This document shows, one piece after another, positions 10,001 to 17,994 of a stretch of DNA of 35,071 nucleotides. Under the pieces are notes generated by a model. The model was given only the letters and a program-made list of their open reading frames with translations, had not been told where the DNA came from and searched no databases. Position numbers and translations under genes: made by a program. This DNA is from Algoriphagus sp. (GTDB taxonomy: Bacteria; Bacteroidota; Bacteroidia; Cytophagales; Cyclobacteriaceae): contig JALRIY010000002.1 in NCBI GenBank assembly GCA_023255285.1, positions 1 to 35,071 on the forward strand, read 5' to 3'. The first letter of the stretch is position 1; every line of letters begins with the position of its first letter.

Positions 10001-11579
10001 TGGGAGGATTGCTTACTTGAGCAAAAAGTTGTTTGAAGTAATTCGAGATATGCTGACTTTGTTTGGAAAGCACCGCCAGCGGCGTATCTGCGCCCATAGA
10101 CCCAACTGCCTCTTGACCTGCATTCCCAAGGGGACTTAGAACTATTTTCAGTTCCTCAGAGGTATAGCCAAAGATGGTTTGTTGTTTTTGGATTTTTTCA
10201 GTGAGGTACGGGTAACTCAGTTCTTCCGGAGCAGGAACTAGTCGTAATTTGGTCCGCTGTTCATTTACCCATTTTTCGTAAGGTTGTTGGCTACAGATTT
10301 CACCTTTTATTTCTTCATCCACAAGGACTTTCCCTTTTTCAAGGTCTGCCCAAAGCATACGTCCCGGACTAATTCGCCCTTTTTGAGTGATCGTTGCTTC
10401 TCGGATTGGAAGAGCTCCTGCTTCTGAAGATAGAATCAAACGTTGGTCTTTCGTAATGAAATACCGGAGTGGGCGAAGCCCATTGCGATCTAGGGTAGCC
10501 CCCACAGATTTACCATCTGTGAATAGAAGAGCGGCGGGACCATCCCAGGGCTCCACCAAAGAGGCGTGGAATTTATAAAAGGCGGCTCTGTCCTTATCCA
10601 TCACTTCATTGTCCTGCCAAGCCTCAGGAACCAACATCATCATGGCATGTGGTAGACTTCTTCCGCTTAAGGTTAGTAGCTCAACCATAGCGTCCAAGTT
10701 GGCTGAATCAGAGTTCAGTTTATTGGTGATTGGCATGAGCATGGCCAACTCTTCCGGCGTAAACAAGGAGGACTTCATCAAAGCCTCTTTGGATTTCATT
10801 TTATTCAGGTTACCACGAATGGTATTGATTTCCCCATTGTGAGAGAGGTAACGAAACGGTTGAGCAAGCCTCCAATTTGGGAAAGTGTTGGTCGAGAAGC
10901 GGGAGTGAACGATCGCAAAAGCAGATGCAATGCGTGGGTTTTGTAGGTCTTTGAAAAAAGGCAATACCTGATCCGTTCGGAGCTGTCCCTTATATACTAA
11001 GGTGAGGGAACTAAAGCTGGCAAAATAAAAGGCTTGATTTACTCCTGGAATAGACGCATTGATTGTTGAGCTAGCGTAATTTCGAAGCACGTATAACTTA
11101 CGTTCTAAGTCAAGACCTTGCAGTCCATTTTTGTGTCGGACAAATACCTGTTCAATGATAGGCATGACTTCTAGGGCACTTGAACCAGGGATGGTTTCGT
11201 CCACTGGAACTTTTCGATAGCCAATCAATTCGAAGTCCAGCTCGTCAATTAGTTCGTTTAGAAGGGCTTTTGCTTTGGCATATAGTTGTTTGTTGTTCGG
11301 GAAAAAAGTCATCCCAAGTCCAAATTCTCCTGGTGGAGGTAATTGGATTTCCGTACGAGCAGTAACATCCTGAAGAAACTGATGGGGGATTTGTATAGAT
11401 ATACCTGCTCCGTCGCCCGTTTTGGGATCAGACCCGCGTCCACCACGGTGTTCCATGTTACTCAACATGTACAAAGCACCACTAATGGTTTCGTGAGTAG
11501 GCTCATTCGTGAGATCCACTACCGCTCCAATACCACAGGAATCGTGTTCAAACTCCTGCCGATATAACCCTTGCTGCAT
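7086..11579 (-). CDS. gltB: Glutamate synthase large subunit (GltB)
   Basis: ORF track 7086..11603 uses TTG; ATG at 11577-11579 gives [21 protein letters not shown], with the class II amidotransferase Cys after a short propeptide. FMN/3Fe-4S region [24 protein letters not shown]. The stop is separated by one nt from the gltD ATG (TAAAATG). Confidence 0.98.
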   Translation of the reverse strand: [1497 protein letters not shown]

Positions 11580-11857
11580 TCTTAATTGATTTAATAGGTT
11601 CAAAAATTTTCAAAATGTACAAAATTTACTTATTTCTTTAAAATATGCGTAATGAAAAAAGCACATAAATGTCAAAATGTTCAAAAAAATCAACTTTTTT
11701 ATAAAAAGCGAAATGCCAATTGAATTTAAATCAAATCAAAAAATTGGGGAAATGATCACTTTTTTAAACAAATGACTTGTGATTTGAACTTGATTTTTTC
11801 AAAATGATTAATTTATTCTCTTTTTGAGGGTGAATTTAAATTCATCAATTTTTTTTT

Positions 11858-11890
11858 AAAAAAATGGGGGCATTTGTTCAAAAGCTCCCA
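11858..11890 (-). terminator. Probable intrinsic terminator downstream of the gldE-like gene
   Basis: Minus strand TGGGAGC-TTTTGAACAAAT-GCCCCCA-TTTTTTT: 7-bp stem with one A-C mismatch followed by a T-run. Confidence 0.6.
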
Positions 11891-11951
11891 ATATTATTTT
11901 GCCAAGTCGGCGTAACTACCAAATAAAAAAGAGGTAGTACTGAAAAATGAG

Positions 11952-13301
11952 TTAATCTGTAAAAGGAGATGTGCTATCTTTCTCTGGGTTAGAGAGGTGA
12001 ACTTTCACTTTTTTGATTTTGCGAGCATCCACTGCAAGAATGGTAAATTCAAAGTTTTCGTACCGTATTTTGGCACCGTTCTTTGGAAGTTTTGTGTTGA
12101 GTTCAAGTAAAAGTCCTCCAAGTGATTCATTTTCTCCTTTTACCTCTTCAAAAAGTTGCGGGTCCAGGTCTAGTTTTTTACAAAAATCATGCAAGGACAC
12201 CTTTCCTTCAAAAATAAAGGTGTCAGCATCAAGTTCTTGAAAAAACAATGTATCCGTATCGTCGAATTCGTCGTTGATTTCACCGATTATCTCTTCGATT
12301 AAATCTTCAAAGGTAACCAATCCAGAAGTGCCGCCATATTCATCTACGACAATCGCCATGTGCACCCGCATTTTTTGAAAGTCTTTAAGTAAAGTGTCGG
12401 CTTTCTTATTTTCAGGGACGAAGAAACTTTTTCGAATCAAGGTTTTCCAATCGAAAGTTTCGTCCTTGTCAATGTGTGGGAGTAAGTCTTTGATATAGAG
12501 GATCCCTATTATATGGTCTATAGTTTCTTCGTAGACGGGGATTCGGGAGTATCCGCTCTTATTTACCTTGTCCATTAATTCATGGAAATCAATTTCTACG
12601 TCTACTGCAGAAATTTCCATCCTACTTTTCATTAATTGACGAACGCTTAGTGTTCCAAAATTCACGATTCCCCGCAAGATTTCTTTTTCCTCTTCTGGGG
12701 TATCTTCGGTAGTTAGTTCTAGTGCTTGATGGAGTTCATCTACGGATAGGGTGTATCCTTTTTGTTGAACTCGTTTCTCTATGACATTGCTAAATACAAT
12801 TAATAAGCTAGAAAATGGCTTAAGGATCTGGGTAAAGAAAAATAAAGGGGAAGCCAGTGCTTGGGCAAATTGGCCTTTGGCTTGGTTTGCATAGACCTTT
12901 GGCACGATTTCACCAAAAAAAACAATAGCAAAAGTGACGCCTACAGTTTGAAAAAGGATGATCACTACGCCTGTGGCATTTGTTCCGAATAAGGTCCAAG
13001 TCACAAAGGTAGTGAGGGTGACGATAGCGATATTAATTAGGTTGTTTAGAATCAGGATGGTACTTAGAAGGACTTTTGGCATGGCCAACAGGCTCGTGAT
13101 GACGCTCCCTTTTTCAGGATTTTTTTGATTCAGTTCAATTAGATCGTCTTTCCCTAAAGAAAAAAATGCCACCTCTGAACCAGAAACTAGGGCTGAGGCG
13201 ACTAGTAGAAGCAGGAGCGCAAGGCTGTTGACTAAAAAATAAGAGAATGTGTAGGAAGTAACCTGGGCCAACAGAAAGTAACTCGGGTAGGGATCATCCA
13301 T
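11952..13301 (-). CDS. gldE: CNNM/CorC-type transmembrane CBS protein, probable gliding-associated GldE
   Basis: ORF track starts at TTG 13325; ATG 13299-13301 (MDDPYPSYFLLAQ) likely. DUF21-like membrane domain, CBS pair (MKSRMEISAVDVEIDFHELMDKV, MAIVVDEYGGTSGLVTFEDLIEEIIGEI) and CorC_HlyC domain. Adjacent to ssb and mutY, as known for gldE in Bacteroidota. Confidence 0.85.
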   Translation of the reverse strand: MDDPYPSYFLLAQVTSYTFSYFLVNSLALLLLLVASALVSGSEVAFFSLGKDDLIELNQKNPEKGSVITSLLAMPKVLLSTILILNNLINIAIVTLTTFVTWTLFGTNATGVVIILFQTVGVTFAIVFFGEIVPKVYANQAKGQFAQALASPLFFFTQILKPFSSLLIVFSNVIEKRVQQKGYTLSVDELHQALELTTEDTPEEEKEILRGIVNFGTLSVRQLMKSRMEISAVDVEIDFHELMDKVNKSGYSRIPVYEETIDHIIGILYIKDLLPHIDKDETFDWKTLIRKSFFVPENKKADTLLKDFQKMRVHMAIVVDEYGGTSGLVTFEDLIEEIIGEINDEFDDTDTLFFQELDADTFIFEGKVSLHDFCKKLDLDPQLFEEVKGENESLGGLLLELNTKLPKNGAKIRYENFEFTILAVDARKIKKVKVHLSNPEKDSTSPFTD

Positions 13302-13371
13302 GTGTTCGTGAAAATAGGTGTTCAAAGGTAATCAAATCCCCTGATTCGTGTACAGGGGATTTGAATTTCCA

Positions 13372-13815
13372 TTAAAAAGGTAGATCATCGTCTCCCTCGT
13401 CAAGGGAAACTTGAGGGGCGGTTGCTACTGGGGCTGAATTTGCTGCAGGTGCTGCTGCAGGAGAATTACTTTGCATTCCATCTGGTTTGCCTCCAAGCAT
13501 GGTAAAACTCAAAACTCGGATTTTCATTCGCTTTCGATTTTGCCCTTGTTCATCGGTCCATTTATCTGATTTGATTTTTCCTTCGACGTAAATTTGTGAA
13601 CCTTTCTTTAAGTATTTCTCCGCGATTTTTGCTTGTTGGTCCCACAATTCTAAATCGTGCCATTCGGTTTGTTCTACTCTATTTCCAGATCTATCCTGGT
13701 ACGCTTCTGAGGTTGCAAGGCTGAGATTGGCTACAACTTTCTCCCCTTCGAGGTATTTCACTTCAGGGTCGGCACCAAGGTGACCTACTAAAATGACTTT
13801 ATTTACTCCTGCCAT
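13372..13815 (-). CDS. ssb: Single-stranded DNA-binding protein
   Basis: 147 aa; MAGVNKVILVGHLGADPEVKYLEGEKVVANLSLATSE, WHDLELWDQQAKIAEKYLKKGSQIYVEGKI; acidic C-terminal tip DEGDDDLPF. Confidence 0.97.
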   Translation of the reverse strand: MAGVNKVILVGHLGADPEVKYLEGEKVVANLSLATSEAYQDRSGNRVEQTEWHDLELWDQQAKIAEKYLKKGSQIYVEGKIKSDKWTDEQGQNRKRMKIRVLSFTMLGGKPDGMQSNSPAAAPAANSAPVATAPQVSLDEGDDDLPF

Positions 13816-13861
13816 ACTGTTTTTGTTTTGATAGTTAAAAAGTTTAGAAAACTGAAAGTAA

Positions 13862-14914
13862 TCAATTCTCTCGATCAGTCAAATAGCGAAGGATCAATTT
13901 AGGCTTGGGTAAACCGTCAATTTCTTGTTCAACTACTAGATCAAACCCCTCATTTTGGCACCAATCTCTTAAATTGGGAAGGTTTTCTTCGGAAAGTGAG
14001 CATTCCCAAAAGCTGGCAAGTATCCGTTGGTGTGACAAAAGATGTCGGTATTTTTTAGGAAATAGGGTTGTTTCTGATTGAAGATTCCCCTGCCAGGGGA
14101 AGGTTTGAGGAGATTGAGGAAAATCGTACAAGCCTGTCCATATGTCTCCCTCACCTCTTTTACGCACCACCAGATGGCCGGCACAGGTAATGACGAGATA
14201 GTTGAGTATTCGTTCCTTGACTTTGGTCTTATTTATTTTTACTGGCAAGGAGTTAATGAGTTCATTTTGATAGGCAAAACAAGAACGGGTTAGTGGACAG
14301 GTATCGCAGTTTGGGTTAGTTGGAGTACAACAACGGGAACCAAAATCCATCATGGCCTGATTAAATTCTCCCGGCGCATTCACAGGGATAAGTTGATTGG
14401 CGAGTGCCTCAAATTCTTTTTTCCCGCTGCTACTGTTAATATCAGTTGCAATGCCAAAATACCGAGCGAGCACCCGAAATACATTTCCATCTACCACAGC
14501 CTGTACTTCTCCAAAAGCAAAGCTAGAGATAGCGGCAGCCGTATAGCTCCCTACTCCTTTGAGTAGGATAAGTGTTGCATACCGGTCAGGAAATTTTCCA
14601 TCCAATTTTTCGACGATGTAGTTGGCACAAGCATGCATGTTGCGTGCCCGGCTGTAATAGCCAAGTCCTTGCCAGAGTCTCAAGACCTCTTCTTCGGGGG
14701 CTGCTGCTAGTTGATGTACAGTGGGATAGGCTTTTGAAAAAGCTTCGAAATAAGGCAATCCTTGTGCAACCCGTGTTTGCTGAAGAATGATTTCGGATAG
14801 CCAAATTAGGTAGGGATCTTGGGTTTCTCGCCAAGGCAAATGCCGAGGATTTTCTCGGTACCAAGAAATAATTGAGTTTGAAAACCATTGATTTTCAGGT
14901 GATTTACTCTTCAT
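13862..14914 (-). CDS. mutY: A/G-specific adenine DNA glycosylase MutY
   Basis: ORF track 13862..14938 uses TTG; ATG at 14912-14914 preferred. PWRETQDPYLIWLSEIILQQTRVAQ, VDGNVFRVLARYFGI, 4Fe-4S motif CCTPTNPNCDTCPLTRSC, C-terminal NUDIX-like domain. Confidence 0.96.
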   Translation of the reverse strand: MKSKSPENQWFSNSIISWYRENPRHLPWRETQDPYLIWLSEIILQQTRVAQGLPYFEAFSKAYPTVHQLAAAPEEEVLRLWQGLGYYSRARNMHACANYIVEKLDGKFPDRYATLILLKGVGSYTAAAISSFAFGEVQAVVDGNVFRVLARYFGIATDINSSSGKKEFEALANQLIPVNAPGEFNQAMMDFGSRCCTPTNPNCDTCPLTRSCFAYQNELINSLPVKINKTKVKERILNYLVITCAGHLVVRKRGEGDIWTGLYDFPQSPQTFPWQGNLQSETTLFPKKYRHLLSHQRILASFWECSLSEENLPNLRDWCQNEGFDLVVEQEIDGLPKPKLILRYLTDREN

Positions 14915-14985
14915 TGGAGGAGGATTAATAAAATACAAACCAAGGTATTTTTTTTGAATATCTTTTTTAATTGCATTGGTTCTTG

Positions 14986-14993
14986 TACATTTG
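14986..14993 (+). promoter_or_regulatory. Candidate Bacteroidota -7 element TACATTTG upstream of the HU gene
   Basis: Matches TAnnTTTG, about 66 nt upstream of the HU start; no well-spaced -33 TTG found. Confidence 0.45.
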
Positions 14994-15059
14994 CAATCCC
15001 AAAAATACTTGGTTAATAGGTTGTTAAGCTTATTTCGAAATTTCTAAATTTTAATCACA

Positions 15060-15368
15060 GTGACCAAAGCAGAAGTAATTACTAAAATTTCCGAAAAGAC
15101 CGGAATTCAAAAAGACGATGTAACTCAAGCAGTAGAGGCATTTTTCAAGGTAGTGAAAGATTCCATGGCAGATGGGGAAAACATTTATGTCAGAGGATTT
15201 GGAAGTTTCATCAACAAAAAAAGAGCAAAGAAAATTGCCCGAAACATTTCAAAGAATACGGCAATAGTTATTGAAGAGCATCACATACCTGCATTTAAGC
15301 CTTCCAAGGTATTTGTAGAAAAAATTAAAAACAGTAAGAAAATCAAACAATTGGCAGCTCAAGTATAA
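15060..15368 (+). CDS. HU/IHF-family DNA-binding protein
   Basis: 102 aa, GTG start; TKAEVITKISEKTGIQKDDVTQAVEAFFKVVKDSMADGENIYVRGFGSFINKKRAKKIARNI. Confidence 0.96.
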   Translation: MTKAEVITKISEKTGIQKDDVTQAVEAFFKVVKDSMADGENIYVRGFGSFINKKRAKKIARNISKNTAIVIEEHHIPAFKPSKVFVEKIKNSKKIKQLAAQV

Positions 15369-15383
15369 GGCTGAGCGCGGGGG

Positions 15384-16202
15384 ATGAAGAAAAAGCAGCT
15401 TATTCTAATTGGAGTCGGAGTACTCACAGTTGCTAGCTTGTATCTATTACCAAAGGTAGTAGTAGACAACGAGGCTACTGGAGCTAAAATGGAGTCAGAG
15501 GCAACTGCTTCTACTTCTATTTCCGAATCGCATACGAATGAGTTATCCTCCAAAAATAGAATTCAAGCGAATCAGTTGATTATCACTTTCCAAACGGCTC
15601 CAACCCAAGAAGAGAAAGTGACTGCGGCACAGATTTTAGCTGGGATTTATAAAGAGGAAGGGATATTTGATAGTGCTGCTTACTATTGGTCTGAAGCGAG
15701 TACCCTTTTGCCAAGTGATTTATTTATTGCCGAGGAAGCGGGAAAGGCAAATTACGATGCTTTTTCTTTTGCCTTGGACAAAAACAAAGTAGAAGCCCTG
15801 GCAGACAAAACCAGGAGCTTTCTTAGTAGGGTGTTGGAAAAAGATCCCACCCGTTTGGATTTGAAATCTAAAATAGCCATGACCTATGTCTCTTCGTCGA
15901 ATCCCATGCAAGGAATCACCTTATTGCGTGAGATATTGGAAGAGGATCCGAAAAATGAAGAAGGCTTATTTAATATGGGAATTCTTTCCATGCAGTCGGG
16001 TCAATACGAACGTGCTATTCTTCGGTTTGAAGAGTTGGTACAGTTCCATCCTCAAAATATCCAAGGTCAATTTTATCTTGGGGTAAGCTATTTCGAGTCC
16101 AAAGAAAAAAATAAAGCGAAAGCACAGTTTGAGCTAGTGAAGAACATGACCGAAGATCCTATGATTTTAGGAAGTATTCAAGGCTACTTAGACCAGCTAT
16201 AA
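15384..16202 (+). CDS. Membrane-anchored tetratricopeptide-repeat protein
   Basis: 272 aa; N-terminal hydrophobic segment LILIGVGVLTVASLYLLPKVVV; TPR-like EEGLFNMGILSMQSGQYERAILRFEELVQFHPQNIQGQFYLGVSYFESKEKNKAKAQFE. Confidence 0.88.
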   Translation: MKKKQLILIGVGVLTVASLYLLPKVVVDNEATGAKMESEATASTSISESHTNELSSKNRIQANQLIITFQTAPTQEEKVTAAQILAGIYKEEGIFDSAAYYWSEASTLLPSDLFIAEEAGKANYDAFSFALDKNKVEALADKTRSFLSRVLEKDPTRLDLKSKIAMTYVSSSNPMQGITLLREILEEDPKNEEGLFNMGILSMQSGQYERAILRFEELVQFHPQNIQGQFYLGVSYFESKEKNKAKAQFELVKNMTEDPMILGSIQGYLDQL

Positions 16203-16232
16203 CAAATTATCAACACTTTAAATTGTACAACT

Positions 16233-16322
16233 ATGCCTTGCGGTAAGAAAAGAAAAAGACATAAGATCGCTACGCACAAGCGTAAGAAGAGACTAAGAAA
16301 AAACAGACATAAGAAGAAGTAA
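16233..16322 (+). CDS. 29-aa AURKAIP1/COX24-type basic micro-protein
   Basis: ATG 16233 to TAA 16322: MPCGKKRKRHKIATHKRKKRLRKNRHKKK. 17 of 29 residues are K/R and 3 are H. Resembles the COX24 C-terminal / AURKAIP1 family; not in the supplied ORF track because of its size. Confidence 0.85.
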   Translation: MPCGKKRKRHKIATHKRKKRLRKNRHKKK

Positions 16323-16382
16323 TTCCTTCTTTTTGAGCTAGTAGAAGTAAAGTACGTTCATTAACAGTAGTTTAAAGAAAAT

Positions 16383-17954
16383 TTGAGTACGGAATTGTTA
16401 ATCGATTCTGCTCAAAATGGAAGTCGAATAGCCTTATTGCAAGAAAAGCAGCTGGTAGAGCTCCATTCCGAAGGGATGGATAACCAGTTTAAGGTGGGCG
16501 ACATTTATTTGGGTACGGTCCGCAAAATTGTCAATGGCCTCAATGCCGCGTTTATCGACGTTGGCTATGAAAAAGATGGCTTTTTGCATTACCAAGACCT
16601 TGGTCCAAATAGTAATAGCTTGTTCAAGTTTACCAAAATGGTACGCAACAACAACTATTCCAACCACCTGTTGAAGGGCTTTGAAAACGAACCAGAAATA
16701 GAAAAAGTCGGGAAAATCGACAAAATTCTAGCGAAAACCAATCAGGTATTGGTGCAAGTTGTCAAAGAACCTATCTCAACTAAAGGCCCTAGACTATCCT
16801 GTGAGCTCTCTCTACCCGGGCGATATCTCGTGCTTGTTCCCTTCTCTGACACCGTCAATGTGTCCAAGAAGATACGCAGCAACGAAGAGCGCAAAAGGCT
16901 GCTCAGACTAATCAATTCGATCAAACCTGCCAACTTTGGAGTAATCATCCGAACCGTGGCCGAAGGACAGTCCGTGACGGAACTGGATAAAGACCTTCGA
17001 AATCTTCTCACCAATTGGGAAGAGGGTATGAGCAAATTGCTGAAAGCCAAAAGTCGGGACAAAATCATTGGAGAGATGAGTATGGCTTCCTCACTTGTGA
17101 GAGACCTACTCAACGAATCATTCGATGCAATCACCGTAGAAGAAGAATCTACTTACGATCAGATCCGTTCCTACATCAGGTCTATAGCGCCTGAAAAAGA
17201 AAAAATTGTCAAACTTTACAACGGTAAAGTCAAGCTATTTGAAAGTTTTGGAATCGAAAAGCAAATCAAAAGCTTGTTTGGACAGTCCGTAAGCCTACCC
17301 CAGGGTGGCTATGTGATTATAGAGCACACCGAAGCCCTGCACGTCATTGACGTCAATAGTGGCAACAAGTCCAACCAAGAAAGTGACCAGGAATCTACAG
17401 CACTTAAAACCAACCTGGTGGCTGCTAAAGAAATTGCTAGACAGCTCCGCCTCCGTGATATGGGAGGTATTATCGTGGTCGATTTTATCGACATGAAAAA
17501 AGCCGAAAACAAAAAGGCAATTTTCGATGCCATGATGCTGGAGATGAAATTTGACAGATCCAAGCATACCGTTTTGCCCTTAAGCAAATTTGGGCTAATG
17601 CAAATCACCCGACAGCGCGTGCGTCCTGAAGTCAATATTGTGACCAAGGAAACCTGCCCTGCTTGCAATGGTACCGGCAAAATCCAAGCGTCTATTCTAG
17701 TCGCTGATAAGTTGGAAAAGGATTTGGAGCACATGGCCACCATCCAAAACGTGGATAAAATCCACATCGGCTTGCATCCTTATCTGCACGCCTACTTTAC
17801 CACTGGCCTGATTAGCCGACGTGTAAAGTGGTTTTTTAAATATTACAAATGGATAAAACTGATCAAAGATTCTTCGCTACCCGTGACGGAATACAGATTT
17901 CTAGATGAATCTGGAGAAGAAATTGAATTAAAAGTAAAAAGCGAGACTGAGTAA
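16383..17954 (+). CDS. rng: Ribonuclease E/G family protein (RNase G-like)
   Basis: 523 aa, TTG start; S1-like N-terminus (GDIYLGTVRKIVNGLNAAFIDVGYEKDGFLHYQDLG), GGYVIIEHTEALHVIDVNSGN, RDMGGIIVVDFIDM, zinc link CPACNGTG. Confidence 0.96.
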   Translation: MSTELLIDSAQNGSRIALLQEKQLVELHSEGMDNQFKVGDIYLGTVRKIVNGLNAAFIDVGYEKDGFLHYQDLGPNSNSLFKFTKMVRNNNYSNHLLKGFENEPEIEKVGKIDKILAKTNQVLVQVVKEPISTKGPRLSCELSLPGRYLVLVPFSDTVNVSKKIRSNEERKRLLRLINSIKPANFGVIIRTVAEGQSVTELDKDLRNLLTNWEEGMSKLLKAKSRDKIIGEMSMASSLVRDLLNESFDAITVEEESTYDQIRSYIRSIAPEKEKIVKLYNGKVKLFESFGIEKQIKSLFGQSVSLPQGGYVIIEHTEALHVIDVNSGNKSNQESDQESTALKTNLVAAKEIARQLRLRDMGGIIVVDFIDMKKAENKKAIFDAMMLEMKFDRSKHTVLPLSKFGLMQITRQRVRPEVNIVTKETCPACNGTGKIQASILVADKLEKDLEHMATIQNVDKIHIGLHPYLHAYFTTGLISRRVKWFFKYYKWIKLIKDSSLPVTEYRFLDESGEEIELKVKSETE

Positions 17955-17968
17955 GTCTCGCTTTTTTT
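17941..17968 (+). terminator. Intrinsic terminator of rng, overlapping the CDS 3' end
   Basis: GCGAGACT-GAGTA-AGTCTCGC followed by TTTTTTT; 8-bp perfect stem. The rng stop TAA (17952-17954) sits at the loop and 3' arm junction. Confidence 0.9.
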
Positions 17969-17994
17969 TATGGTTTTGTGAACAAGAGATTCGG

